The notes: generated from the letters alone by a model not told the origin. A stretch of 64,000 nucleotides of DNA from Methylorubrum populi (GCF_002355515.1 NZ_AP014809.1:650001-714000); one strand, 5' to 3'; counted from the first letter of the stretch, positions 45,448 through 54,664 are shown. Translations and numbers: made by a program.

Positions 45448-46842
45448 ATGTCCGAGCACGCCCACGAGATCATCATCATCAAGCGCCACGGCGACCACGA
45501 GGACGGCCATCACGGCGGTGCCTGGAAGATCGCGCTCGCCGACTTCATGACGGCGATGATGGCGCTGTTCCTGGTGATGTGGCTGATCAACTCCACGAGC
45601 AAGGAGCAGAAGCAGACCATCGCCGAGTACTTCAATCCGGTGAAGCTCGCCGAGGTCACCCATGACCGCAAGGGCGTGAACGACCCGCAGGATGCCCCCA
45701 ACGACCCCGCCCCTTCCGGCAAGGGCAAGGGGGACGGCGGCAGCGCCGAGGGCAAGGCGGACGCGATGGGCGCGCCGGGCAGCCGTGCGCGCGAATCCGC
45801 CCTGTTCCAGGATCCCTACGCCATCCTCGCCAAGCTCGCGGCGGAGGCCGAGGCCGCCGGCCCGGAGGCGGCGAGCGCGGATGCCTCCACCATCGAGGCC
45901 GGACAGCCGGGCGTGAGCGGCGGCGAGACCGGGCGGGACCCGTTCGATCCGCTCTACTGGCAGGTCGCGGCCCTGCCGCGCCAGCGCACCGAGACACCCG
46001 GCGCCCTCGACACCGTCGCCGCCGCGCCGGCCGAGGCGCGCCTCGACGCGCGCGCCCAGAGCGGCAGCGCCGCCAAGACCAAGGAGCTGCCGAAGGACAG
46101 CTCGAAGGCCAGCTCGAAGGACAGTCCGAAGGAGATCGCCCGGCAGAGCCTGCACGAGGCCATGCGGCAGGCCGGCGTGAAGCTCGCCTCCGCCGAGCCG
46201 ATGCCGCTGGAGGCTGCCAAGCCCGTCGCCGAAGCGGTGCCGGAGGTGCCCGATGCCAAAGGGCCGCCAATGGACAGGAAGCCGGAGCAACCCGAGCCGA
46301 AGCTGGTCGCCAAAGCGGAAGCGGCGGCCGGGAAGGAGCCGCCGGCCGCCGATCAGGCTGCGAAGGCAGCGGAGACCGCCGCCCTTTCCGCCCTGAAGGC
46401 GGAGATCGCCCGGGCAGTGCCCTCACTGCCCGGCAGCGCGCCCGCGCCGCATGTCGAGGTGCGCCGCACCGGCGAGGGCGTGCTCATCAGCATCACCGAC
46501 GAGATCAATTTCAGCATGTTCGGGATCGGCTCGGCCGAACCGACGCCGAAGGTAATCAAGGCGCTGGAGCGCATCGCCAAGATCCTCAACAGCCGCCCCG
46601 GCCGCGTCGTCGTGCGCGGACATACCGACGGGCGCCCGTTCCGCTCCGAGACCTACGACAACTGGCGCCTGTCCTCCGCCCGGGCGCAGATGGCCTCCTA
46701 CATGCTCGTGCGCGGCGGCTTCGACGAGGCGCGCATCGAGCGGATCGAGGGCTACGCCGACCGACAGCCCCGCATCGCCGCCGACCCCAAGGCCGCCGAG
46801 AACCGCCGCATCGAGATTCTGCTGCGGGGCCTGCCGGAATGA
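45448..46842 (+). CDS. motB: Flagellar stator protein MotB
   Basis: A 464-residue stator subunit. The single membrane helix carries the proton-binding Asp in ALADFMTAMMALFLVMWLIN (residue about 32). A long periplasmic linker, rich in Ala/Pro/Glu/Lys (about 70-330, with KDSSKASSKDSPKE), leads to the C-terminal OmpA/peptidoglycan-binding domain (INFSMFGIGSAEPTPKVIK, VVVRGHTDGRPF, NWRLSSARAQM). The linker is much longer than in enterics, as in rhizobial MotB, which works with MotC. It is coupled to motC by ATGA. Confidence 0.95.
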   Translation: MSEHAHEIIIIKRHGDHEDGHHGGAWKIALADFMTAMMALFLVMWLINSTSKEQKQTIAEYFNPVKLAEVTHDRKGVNDPQDAPNDPAPSGKGKGDGGSAEGKADAMGAPGSRARESALFQDPYAILAKLAAEAEAAGPEAASADASTIEAGQPGVSGGETGRDPFDPLYWQVAALPRQRTETPGALDTVAAAPAEARLDARAQSGSAAKTKELPKDSSKASSKDSPKEIARQSLHEAMRQAGVKLASAEPMPLEAAKPVAEAVPEVPDAKGPPMDRKPEQPEPKLVAKAEAAAGKEPPAADQAAKAAETAALSALKAEIARAVPSLPGSAPAPHVEVRRTGEGVLISITDEINFSMFGIGSAEPTPKVIKALERIAKILNSRPGRVVVRGHTDGRPFRSETYDNWRLSSARAQMASYMLVRGGFDEARIERIEGYADRQPRIAADPKAAENRRIEILLRGLPE

Positions 46843-48125
46843 TCTTTCGGGATTTCGGAATTCGCGGCTTCGCCGCCGGACTCGCGCTCGCCCTCTTCAC
46901 CGCTCCCGCTCCCGCCGCCGAGCATGGTGACAGCCACGCGCCGGCCGCCGACAGCCATGCCGCCGACGACCATGGCGGGCACGGCGCCCCGGCAAAACCC
47001 ATCGAACCGCTGCCGGTAAAGGCGCACGGGCTGCCGGTCGAGCTGACGCGCACGCTCCAGCTCCTGCAGGACCGCATCGCCCGCGGCTCGACCCAGGCGC
47101 ATCTCGCGCAGCGCCAGCTCCTCGGCCATATCGAGCAGAAGCTGATCACCCTCGACCCCGAGACCTGGGCCGAGGCCGAGAACGTGCGGGCCGCCGTCAC
47201 CTCCGCGCTGGCGGGCGGCGGGCCGGCGGCTGTTCGGGTGCTGCTCAAGTCCGGCAAGGTGCCGGAGGCGGAGCAGCCCCTGGCGCTCGGCGCGCTCGCC
47301 TATCTCGAGGGTCGCGAGAAGGAGGCCCGGGCCCAGCTCGCCGGCATCGATCCGCGCACGATGCCGGCCGGGCTCGCCGGTCAGCTCGCCCTGACGCAAT
47401 CGGCGCTGATGGTACGCGAGGCACCCACCAAGTCTCTCGAACTTCTCGACCTCGCGCGGCTCCTGGCACCGGGCACCCTGGTCGAGGAGGGCGCGCTGCG
47501 CCGCCAGATCTTCGTGGTGGCGCAGGGCGGCGATGCGCGGCGCTTCGAAGCGCTGGCGATCCAGTACCTGCGCCGGTTCCGCCGATCGGTCTATGCCGGC
47601 AATTTCCGCCAGCGCTTCGCCGGGGCGCTCACCCGGCTCGACTTCGACAGCGACCGCACCCGCATCGCAAGCCTGGAGCGGATGCTCGACGAAATCGAGC
47701 CGGAGAGCCGGCGCGATCTCTACCTGCTCGTGGCGCGGGCCGGGCTGGAGCAGGGCCGCCGGGAGACTGCCCTGTTCGCCTCCGAGCGGGCCATGGGCCT
47801 TGCCGCCCCGGATTCGCGCCCGGCAGCGCAGGCCCGGCTCTACCGCGGCGCGGCGCTGATCGTGGCGGACGGACGCTTCGAGGAAGGCTACGAGGCCCTG
47901 CTCAGCCTCGACCGTGCGGATTTCGCGGCCTCCGACACCGAGTTGCTCGACGCCGCGCTCTCGACGGCCCGGCAGATCCGTACGCCCTCCCCCGTCGCCG
48001 ACGCCGTTCCGGTCCCGCCGCCCTCGGCGAGCCGGCCGATCCCCGAATCCGGCTCGCTCCTGCGCGCGCAGGAGGCCCTGGCCCGGGCCGAGCGCGCCAT
48101 GGATGGCGCCACCGGCACGCCCTGA
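46839..48125 (+). CDS. motC: Periplasmic motor protein MotC
   Basis: A 428-residue exported protein with a signal peptide (GFAAGLALALFTAPAPAAEH) followed by a His/Asp-rich stretch (HGDSHAPAADSHAADDHGGH). The rest is helical and repeat-like (PEAEQPLALGALAYLEGREK, FRRSVYAGNFRQRFAGALTR), as in rhizobial MotC. In Sinorhizobium MotC binds the periplasmic part of MotB and is needed for rotation. The order motB-motC-fliK supports this. The His-rich N-terminus may bind metal (inference). Confidence 0.9.
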   Translation: MIFRDFGIRGFAAGLALALFTAPAPAAEHGDSHAPAADSHAADDHGGHGAPAKPIEPLPVKAHGLPVELTRTLQLLQDRIARGSTQAHLAQRQLLGHIEQKLITLDPETWAEAENVRAAVTSALAGGGPAAVRVLLKSGKVPEAEQPLALGALAYLEGREKEARAQLAGIDPRTMPAGLAGQLALTQSALMVREAPTKSLELLDLARLLAPGTLVEEGALRRQIFVVAQGGDARRFEALAIQYLRRFRRSVYAGNFRQRFAGALTRLDFDSDRTRIASLERMLDEIEPESRRDLYLLVARAGLEQGRRETALFASERAMGLAAPDSRPAAQARLYRGAALIVADGRFEEGYEALLSLDRADFAASDTELLDAALSTARQIRTPSPVADAVPVPPPSASRPIPESGSLLRAQEALARAERAMDGATGTP

Positions 48126-48164
48126 GCCCATCCCGCCCTCCAAATCCCGGACGATCGACCCGTG

Positions 48165-49970
48165 ATGCGGTCTCTCGACACCCTCTCCCCGATGCGGCCG
48201 AAGGCCGAGGCCGGCCGCGCGCCCACGGGCGAAGAGTCCCGCGCTGGCGGCGGTCCCGACTTCGAGGCGGTGCTCGATGCGTTCGAGAACGGATCCGAGA
48301 GCGGGATCGAGAAAGGGACGGGGCCCAGCGGTGAGGCTCCGGCGGAGGCGGGCGAGGCCCGCGCCGAGGCGCCCCCCGCCCTGCCCTCAGAGTTGCCCGC
48401 TGCGCCCGTGGCGGGCGCCGCCGGCACGGCCGATTCGGCCTTGCAGGCGCTGATGGCCCTCGCCGGTCCCGCCGCAGCCCCCGCTCCTGCCGCCCCGGAT
48501 GCCAGCCTCGAAGCGATGGTGCAGCGGGCCGCAGCACGGTTCGGGCCGAGTCCGGGTCCGGCCGCGACGGCGCCTGCCCTACCGATCACCGTGGTGCAGC
48601 GGGAGACGCATTTCGCGCCCGTTCGATTCCCTGCGGGTGCCCTCTCGACGAACGCCGGGGCGGGACCGGTCGCGACCGGGGCGCTCACATCATCACCGGC
48701 GGCCCCGTCGGTCGGAACCGATGCCGACGGCTCGCCCGCGGTCGTGCGGGACGACGCCCGCCCGTCCCCACCCGCGCCGATCGTGCCGGATGCAAGGGCC
48801 ACCGGGCAGGTCAGTCTCGATCCGACCGAAACCGGCAAGAGCCCGCGCGGCGGCGTTCATGCATCCGCCGCCGGAACGGGCGGATCGCCTCCGGCCCAGG
48901 GTGCCCCCGCGCTTTCCGCGCCCGCCGCTCCGGTTTCCGAAGACCGGTCGTCCGCCGCGCCTCCCTCGCCCGACGCCGCGGCAACAGCCGCCCAGCCGGC
49001 TCCGCTGGAATCTGGACGGGATACAGCCGCAGCCTCAAGCGCCCCAATCGCTGCGGCGGCGGACACGCTCAGGAGCCCCGCGAGCCGGGGAAGGGCCGCT
49101 CTCCGAAGCGACCGCTCGGAACAGGCGGGCACGGCGGCGCTGGCGTCATCCCCTAATGATTCCCTGGCAGACGGAGACCTTGCCGAACCGGCTGCCCCGG
49201 CCCAAGCTGGTCCGACGGGACAGATCCGACGCGATCCGGAGCTGGTGCGGGAGCGCCCGGCCGGGATCGCCCGCGCGGACACGCCCCAGGAGCGTGCCGC
49301 TGCAGCGATGCCGCAAGCGAGGGCCGAGGCGGAGGCCGGCACGGAAACAGCGAGCGCCGGCCCCTCCGCCGAGGCGCCACCCACGCCGATATCGCCCGCC
49401 GAGCCGATGCCGCACGAGACCGCGGCCGCATCGGCACCCATGCCCGGCTCTCCACTGCGCCAGATCGTCGATGCGGTTGCCACCCAGCTGCCCGCTGCCG
49501 TCTCCGGCGCTCAAGCCCGTCCGTCCTCGACCCCGACCGAGACCGGGCCACTGAAGATTCTCACGCTCCAGCTCCATCCGGCCGATCTGGGCTCGGTGCT
49601 GGTGCGGATGCGCCTGCAGGACGGGCGGCTGGAAATGAGCCTGCGCACCAGCCGCGAGGAGACCGCTGAACGCCTGCGCAAGGAGGGAGACCTGCTCGCC
49701 GGCCTTCTGCGGGAGGCCGGCTACGAGGCCGATCCCGTGACGATCCAGGCGGGCGGCGCCGGACCGGGCGAATCCGGGCCGCGCGGCCAGGGCTTCGCGT
49801 CCTTCGCCGGATCGCAGGGCGGGCAGCAGGACAGACAGCCGGGCGCCGCGACGCCCGATCATTCGGGCCGGCGCCCGTCCCCGCGCGCGGACGAGGCTGC
49901 CACGCCTACCGAGGAGCACGACCATGAAACGGATTCTCGCCGGCGCGATCACGGCGGCCTGTATCTCTAA
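48165..49970 (+). CDS. fliK: Flagellar hook-length control protein FliK
   Basis: A 601-residue protein, mostly Ala/Pro/Ser-rich and presumably disordered (residues 1-440). The compact C-terminal Flg_hook domain is LKILTLQLHPADLGSVLVRM, then LQDGRLEMSLRTSREETAER and LAGLLREAGYEADPVTIQAG. FliK measures hook length and switches export specificity. The ATG at 48165 is preferred to GTG 48162. Its last 47 bp overlap the transglycosylase gene in another frame. Confidence 0.88.
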   Translation: MRSLDTLSPMRPKAEAGRAPTGEESRAGGGPDFEAVLDAFENGSESGIEKGTGPSGEAPAEAGEARAEAPPALPSELPAAPVAGAAGTADSALQALMALAGPAAAPAPAAPDASLEAMVQRAAARFGPSPGPAATAPALPITVVQRETHFAPVRFPAGALSTNAGAGPVATGALTSSPAAPSVGTDADGSPAVVRDDARPSPPAPIVPDARATGQVSLDPTETGKSPRGGVHASAAGTGGSPPAQGAPALSAPAAPVSEDRSSAAPPSPDAAATAAQPAPLESGRDTAAASSAPIAAAADTLRSPASRGRAALRSDRSEQAGTAALASSPNDSLADGDLAEPAAPAQAGPTGQIRRDPELVRERPAGIARADTPQERAAAAMPQARAEAEAGTETASAGPSAEAPPTPISPAEPMPHETAAASAPMPGSPLRQIVDAVATQLPAAVSGAQARPSSTPTETGPLKILTLQLHPADLGSVLVRMRLQDGRLEMSLRTSREETAERLRKEGDLLAGLLREAGYEADPVTIQAGGAGPGESGPRGQGFASFAGSQGGQQDRQPGAATPDHSGRRPSPRADEAATPTEEHDHETDSRRRDHGGLYL

Positions 49971-50499
49971 CGTCGCCGGCCCGGCTGCGGCCGCCGCACC
50001 GGGCGACGCCTCCCGCGTGTGCGAGCGCCAGATGGCGCAGGCTGCCGCCAAGCACGGGGTGCCGCTCGGCATGCTCTACGCCGTCGGGCTGACCGAGAGC
50101 GGCAACCGCGGCTCGCTCCAGCCCTACGCCATGAACATCCAGGGCAAGGCCTATTTCGGCTCCAGCGCCGCCGACGTGGTCCAGCGCCTCGCCCAGGCGC
50201 AGCGGGAGGGCGTACGCCTGGTCGATCTCGGCTGCATGCAGATCAACCACCACTATCACCGGGCGAAGTTCGCCTCGCTCGAGGCGATGATCGACCCGGC
50301 TCAGAACGTCGAGTACGCGACCCGCTTCCTGAAGGAGTTGAAGGAGCGCGAGGGAAGCTGGACGTTGGCCGTCGCCCGCTACCATGCCGGGCCCAACAAC
50401 AACCCGGCGCAGAAGGTCTATGTCTGCCGGGTCATCACCAACATGGTCGCCTCGGGCTTCGGCAACTGGACGCCGGGGGCGAAGGCGTTCTGCCAGTAG
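49924..50499 (+). CDS. SLT-type lytic transglycosylase (flagellar)
   Basis: A 191-residue exported muramidase-like enzyme. A signal peptide (LAGAITAACISNVAGPAAAA) precedes the SLT domain: catalytic Glu in LYAVGLTESGNRGSLQPYAM, then VDLGCMQINHHYHRAKF and AVARYHAGPNNNPAQ. It cleaves peptidoglycan glycosidic bonds. Its position at the end of the motB-motC-fliK operon suggests that it opens a path for the rod. A GAGGAG site precedes the ATG within fliK. Confidence 0.92.
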   Translation: MKRILAGAITAACISNVAGPAAAAAPGDASRVCERQMAQAAAKHGVPLGMLYAVGLTESGNRGSLQPYAMNIQGKAYFGSSAADVVQRLAQAQREGVRLVDLGCMQINHHYHRAKFASLEAMIDPAQNVEYATRFLKELKEREGSWTLAVARYHAGPNNNPAQKVYVCRVITNMVASGFGNWTPGAKAFCQ

Positions 50500-50505
50500 C
50501 AGAAC

Positions 50506-51204
50506 TCAACCGACGTAGGTGTAGCCCATGTAGCGCTTGGCCTCGATCGGGTCGTGGCCGAGCCGCTCGGTGAGCTTCTTGCGCAGCTTGCTCACATGGC
50601 CCTCGATCACGCTCTCCTCGACGCCGTTGCTGTAGACGCCGTAGACCACGTTGAAGACCTGGGTCTTGGTGAGCCGGCGCCCGCGGTTTCGCACGAGATA
50701 TTCGAGGATGTGCCGCTCCCGCCGCGGCAGGGACAGCGGCACGCCGTCGATCTCCGGATCGCGCCCGTCGTGGAAGACCTTGAGCCGGTCGGGCCGGGCC
50801 TCGCCCTCGGCTTCCCCTTCTGCCTCGGTTCCCTGCACCGCCCCGTTGACCCGGCGCCAGATTGCCTCGGACCGGGCCAGGATCTCGCGGACATGAACGG
50901 GCTTGGGCAGCACGTCGTCGATGCCGGCTTCCAGCAATTCGACGGTCTGCTCCAGGGAGCGAAGATCGGCGAGCGCAATGATCGGCGCGCGGGACTGCTT
51001 GCGGATCACGCCCGCGCATTTCGCCCGCTCCTCGAAATCACCGAGGAGGAAGCCCTGGATCGCTTCGAGGTCGCTGCTGGAGGCCGCCCGGAGCCAACCC
51101 AGAAACTCCTCCGGCATGAGCGCGAACGAGGAAATCCCCTCGCGCTCGAAGCTGGCCTTGTAACCCGCGTTCACGGAATCGCGCGGATCGACCAGAAAAT
51201 ACAT
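50506..51204 (-). CDS. ftcR: Flagellar transcriptional regulator FtcR/Rem
   Basis: A 232-residue OmpR-type regulator. The receiver-like domain (MYFLVDPRDSVNAGYKASFE, AGIDDVLPKPVHVREILARS) lacks the usual Asp at the end of strand 3, so it is probably not phosphorylated. The C-terminal winged helix reads LSLPRRERHILEYLVRNRGR, LTKTQVFNVVYGVYSNGVEE and IEGHVSKLRKKLTERLGHD. This matches Brucella FtcR and Sinorhizobium Rem, which switch on flagellar genes. The ATG at 51204 is used. It is divergent from no gene and lies between two flagellar operons. Confidence 0.92.
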   Translation of the reverse strand: MYFLVDPRDSVNAGYKASFEREGISSFALMPEEFLGWLRAASSSDLEAIQGFLLGDFEERAKCAGVIRKQSRAPIIALADLRSLEQTVELLEAGIDDVLPKPVHVREILARSEAIWRRVNGAVQGTEAEGEAEGEARPDRLKVFHDGRDPEIDGVPLSLPRRERHILEYLVRNRGRRLTKTQVFNVVYGVYSNGVEESVIEGHVSKLRKKLTERLGHDPIEAKRYMGYTYVG

Positions 51205-51353
51205 CGGCGACCATCCCCCTGACCCAGCCGGACCGCGCCGGCCTTGCGCTGCGATCTGGGCGGGTTTTGGGCACCTTCGAGAGGCCATTACCATGCCCTC
51301 CGGAGGCTTCGCGACGCAGCGTCGCCCCTGTCATGCAGTGCGGCAACGAGGGG

Positions 51354-51388
51354 GTCAATTGCTGGAACGTGCAATTCCATACATTGAC
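51354..51388. promoter_or_regulatory. Nested inverted repeats in the ftcR upstream region
   Basis: GTCAAT (51354) and ATTGAC (51383) enclose a second pair, AATTGC (51357) and GCAATT (51371). They lie in an AT-rich patch about 150 bp upstream of ftcR, within the 281-bp gap that otherwise holds no gene. They may be an operator for ftcR, but the exact site is not proven. Confidence 0.45.
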
Positions 51389-51485
51389 AAAAATCGCCTT
51401 CGTTTCCTCGCTCCGGCGCCTCTCCCCGCAGGCGCGGTCGGCCTCTCGGGCGAGACGGAGCGTCGAAGCGATTCGCCTGCCGCCT

Positions 51486-51932
51486 TCAGGCGTGTCCGAC
51501 CCGGGCTTGGCTCACGGCATGGGCGAAGCCTTCGAGGGAGAAGGCGGCCACGTCCTCCGCGACGATGCGCTGGATCGCGACGCCCGCGAACACCTCGTCG
51601 AGGACGAGCTTGAAGAACACCGTCATCGGCTCGGCCGCGAATTCGAGGTCGAGGACCACCTGCATCGAGCGGCCCCAATCGAGGCAGACGTCGGCCGCGT
51701 CCGCGTAGGTCAGCACCGATTCCTTGAAGAACAGCTCGGCGGAGGAGGAGACGATGTCGGCGATGTTGCCGTGCCGCTCGCCGCGGATCCAGCCGATCAG
51801 TACGCCGCCGTCGAGCAGGCACAGCTCACCGATGAACTCGCGCAGCGCCTCGGCGAAAATCTGCTCGGCCGCCGCGTAGGCGTGCGGAACGGCCGACGGT
51901 CCCGGCGCGAAACGTTGGACCTGAGGGGTCAT
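51486..51932 (-). CDS. Protein of unknown function in the flhB operon
   Basis: A 148-residue soluble protein with no signal or membrane helix. It starts at ATG 51932, overlapping the flhB stop as ATGA, so it belongs to the flagellar operon fliG-flhB. Notable stretches are AAAEQIFAEALREFIGELCL, LIGWIRGERHGNIADIVSSS and VLDLEFAAEPMTVFFKLVLD, which suggest an alpha/beta fold with a beta-hairpin-like end. I do not recognise the family. The coupling points to a motility role such as a chaperone or regulator for FlhB, but this is only inference. Confidence 0.75.
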   Translation of the reverse strand: MTPQVQRFAPGPSAVPHAYAAAEQIFAEALREFIGELCLLDGGVLIGWIRGERHGNIADIVSSSAELFFKESVLTYADAADVCLDWGRSMQVVLDLEFAAEPMTVFFKLVLDEVFAGVAIQRIVAEDVAAFSLEGFAHAVSQARVGHA

Positions 51933-52993
51933 CGAGCTCTCGCGAAAAGGAAGAAAAGGATCTGCGCCACGGCGCGGTAAAATTCTGCCGGAATCGTCTG
52001 ATCGACCTGCACAGCATCGTACAGCGACCTTGCGAGAGGCTTGTCCTCGATCACCGCGATGCCTTTTTCCTCGGCGATCGCGCGGATTCTGAGGGCGATG
52101 AGATCCTGCCCCTTGGCGAGCACGAGGGGGGCCGGGTTCTCGCTGGGCTCGTAGCGCAGAGCCACGGCGAAGTGCGTCGGGTTTGCGATCACCACCGTCG
52201 CCCGATCGACGTTGGCGAGCATCCGGTTGCGGGCGCGGTCCTGGGCGAGCGAGCGCAGCCGCGCCTTGACCGACGGATCGCCCTCGGTCTGCTTGTGCTC
52301 GTCCTTGATGTCCTGCCGCGACATCCGGAGCGAGCGCTGCCAGCGCAGCCGCGCCCAGACGAGATCGCCCGCGACGATGACGATGGTGGCGATGGCCACC
52401 GCCGAAACGAGGCGGATCGAGACCGTCAGGATCAGTTCGGGCAGCTGGCTCGGATCGACGAACATGGCGTTCAAGGCTCTGGTCCGCTCCGAGCGGAGGA
52501 GCAGAAGGGCGACGACACTGACCGACAGGAATTTAACGACGGATTTCAGGAACTCGACTTGACCCGAAGTTCCGAAGATCCGGGTGAATCCCGCCATCGG
52601 CGAGACCCGCGACCATTTCGGCGTGATCCGGTCGAGGACCAAGCGCGGCAGGTTCTGGAGGAGCGAGGCCGCGAGGCTGCAGACCGCCAGGATCAGCAGG
52701 ATCGGTAGCAGGAAGCGGCCCGCCGCCAGCGCTACGCGGCTGAGCAGCAGCATCGCGTCGCCGCCGGTCTCCAGGGAGAAGCCGCGCGGATCGTCGAGGA
52801 TCGGCGCGAAATCACCCGCGAGTTGCGCCGCCTGCCCCCGCGCGAACAGGGCCAGCGCGATCAGCAGGCCCAGGGTGGAGGCGAAGACCGGTGCCTCCCG
52901 CGAGAAGGGAATGTCGCCCTTCTCGATCGCCTCGCGGACACGCCGTTCGGTGGCGGCCTCGGTCTTGCTCTCGTGGTCGGTCTCCTCCGCCAC
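51929..52993 (-). CDS. flhB: Flagellar export specificity switch FlhB
   Basis: A 354-residue export-gate protein. The N-terminal membrane part has about four helices (APVFASTLGLLIALALFARG and FLLPILLILAVCSLAASLLQ). The cytoplasmic domain carries the autocleavage motif NPTH in VVIANPTHFAVALRY. Opening residues ESKTEAATERRVREAIEKGD are diagnostic. The start codon is GTG at 52993. It lies downstream of fliG and is coupled to the unknown 148-residue gene. Confidence 0.97.
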   Translation of the reverse strand: MAEETDHESKTEAATERRVREAIEKGDIPFSREAPVFASTLGLLIALALFARGQAAQLAGDFAPILDDPRGFSLETGGDAMLLLSRVALAAGRFLLPILLILAVCSLAASLLQNLPRLVLDRITPKWSRVSPMAGFTRIFGTSGQVEFLKSVVKFLSVSVVALLLLRSERTRALNAMFVDPSQLPELILTVSIRLVSAVAIATIVIVAGDLVWARLRWQRSLRMSRQDIKDEHKQTEGDPSVKARLRSLAQDRARNRMLANVDRATVVIANPTHFAVALRYEPSENPAPLVLAKGQDLIALRIRAIAEEKGIAVIEDKPLARSLYDAVQVDQTIPAEFYRAVAQILFFLFARAR

Positions 52994-53030
52994 GCCTCAG
53001 CCCCGGGGGCGAGCGCGGGCGGAGCCCCGG

Positions 53031-54110
53031 TCAGCGGATGAGCGCGTCATCCTCGCCTCCCGAATTGATCTCGATCTCGCCGCGTCCGGCCATGTCCATG
53101 GCCAGATCGGTGATGGAGCGGCGCGCCTCCATGACATCGCGCTGCGCCGCCGGTTCGCCGCCGTTCAGCTCGTGCTCGACCATGCGGCGCACGCGTGCGG
53201 AGAGGGCGCTGAGCACGGTGGTGCGGAACTCGGACTCGGTCCCCTTCAGCGCCAGCACGAGCCGGTCGTTGGGCACGGCGTCGAACAGGGTGGTGCGGGC
53301 GCGCGGCGCCAGCTTGACGATGTCGTCGAAGGTGAAGAGCAGACCCTTCAGGATCTCCACCGACTTCGGACGCGACTCGCCGAGGCTGGAGAGCACGTCG
53401 TCCATCTGCTGGCGTTCCATCTTGTTGATGATGTCGGCCATCTTGGCATGCGTGTCGGCGCCCGAGTTGCGCGCGCCGTTGATCATAAAGTCCTCGTGCA
53501 GCGTCTTCTCGATCGCGTGCAGCACGTCGTCGACGATGGGCTTGAAGCTCAGCATCCGCCGCATCACCGTGTTGCGTAAGGGAGCGGGCAGGTGGCCCAT
53601 CACCTTGGCGGCCGTGGCGGGCTTCACCTTCGACAGGATCAGCGCCGCGGTTTGCGGATGCTCCTTGACGAGGTAGCTCGCCAGCACGCTCTCCTGCACG
53701 GTGCCGAGCCGCTCCCAGACCGAGCGGGTGGCGTTGCCGCGCACGTCCGCCAGGATGTCGGCGATCTGGTCGGCCGGCAGGAGGCCGCTGAGCAGCTTCT
53801 CGACCTCGCCCGCGGTGCCGATCAGGCTGTTGCCGGCGGAGAACTCGGCGGAGAAGGTCTCCACCACCGTGTCGAGCTGTTCGGGGCTGACGGCGCCGAG
53901 ATTCGAGGCCGAGCGGGTGATGCGCTTGAGCTCGTCCGGCTCGAAATACTTGATGAGCCGCCCCGCCGCGGGCTTGCCCATGGCGAGCAGCAGCGCCGCG
54001 ACCTGATCGACGGGATCGAGCCGCCGGGTCGTCACCGCGCGCGGGGCGACGGCGCCCGCGGTCACGACGTCCGAGGGAACAGGGCTCGATGCCAGGGGAC
54101 TCGAGGACAT
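53031..54110 (-). CDS. fliG: Flagellar motor switch protein FliG
   Basis: A 359-residue rotor protein. Its armadillo-like repeats have VDQVAALLLAMGKPAAGRLI, EHPQTAALILSKVKPATAAK and VMGHLPAPLRNTVMRRML. The C-terminal torque domain has FTFDDIVKLAPRARTTLFDA and NDRLVLALKGTESEFRTTVL. The N-terminal 30 residues are Ser/Val-rich and specific to this group. It lies between fliN and flhB. Confidence 0.97.
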   Translation of the reverse strand: MSSSPLASSPVPSDVVTAGAVAPRAVTTRRLDPVDQVAALLLAMGKPAAGRLIKYFEPDELKRITRSASNLGAVSPEQLDTVVETFSAEFSAGNSLIGTAGEVEKLLSGLLPADQIADILADVRGNATRSVWERLGTVQESVLASYLVKEHPQTAALILSKVKPATAAKVMGHLPAPLRNTVMRRMLSFKPIVDDVLHAIEKTLHEDFMINGARNSGADTHAKMADIINKMERQQMDDVLSSLGESRPKSVEILKGLLFTFDDIVKLAPRARTTLFDAVPNDRLVLALKGTESEFRTTVLSALSARVRRMVEHELNGGEPAAQRDVMEARRSITDLAMDMAGRGEIEINSGGEDDALIR

Positions 54111-54132
54111 GGCGGCCCGCTCTCGCCGACGC

Positions 54133-54459
54133 TCAGGCGTTCTGGTCGGCGGCGGAGGGGCCGACCACCTCGGTCAGCGACACGCCGAAACGGGAATTGT
54201 CCTCCTCGACGATGACGATCTCGCCGCGGGCGATGACACGACCGTTGACCATCACGTCAACGGGCTCGCCGACGCGGTGATCGAGGGGCACGACGGCGCC
54301 GCGCCCGAGCTTCATCAGGTCGGCCACCGGCATGGTCGCGGAGCCCAGCACGACCTGCATCAGTACCGGGATGCGCAGGATCGAATCGAGGTTGCGCCCG
54401 TCGCCGACGCGGGCGTCGGTGCCGGCGAGATCGGTGTCGGGGAAGGGGCTGCTGCTCAT
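54133..54459 (-). CDS. fliN: Flagellar motor switch protein FliN
   Basis: A 108-residue C-ring protein. The SpoA/FliN fold is evident: LDSILRIPVLMQVVLGSATM, LMKLGRGAVVPLDHRVGEPV and VMVNGRVIARGEIVIVEEDN, then FGVSLTEVVG. The ATG at 54459 is preferred to the adjacent GTG 54462. It lies directly before fliG. Confidence 0.95.
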   Translation of the reverse strand: MSSSPFPDTDLAGTDARVGDGRNLDSILRIPVLMQVVLGSATMPVADLMKLGRGAVVPLDHRVGEPVDVMVNGRVIARGEIVIVEEDNSRFGVSLTEVVGPSAADQNA

Positions 54460-54664
54460 CACTCGGGCTCGTCGGGTCCGCTTCGTGCGTGGGACGGTCT
54501 AACGGGCGTGGCTGACGCGAGGCTTTCGCCGGAAGTGCGGACCATGCGCCTCGGTCGCCCTGCGTCGGTGCCGGCTGACATTTCGCTGACGGCCGGCGTC
54601 AGCTTCGCGGGGCCGCACGGTGACATCACGGGGCGTTACGCAACCACAACCGGAGCCGGACACC

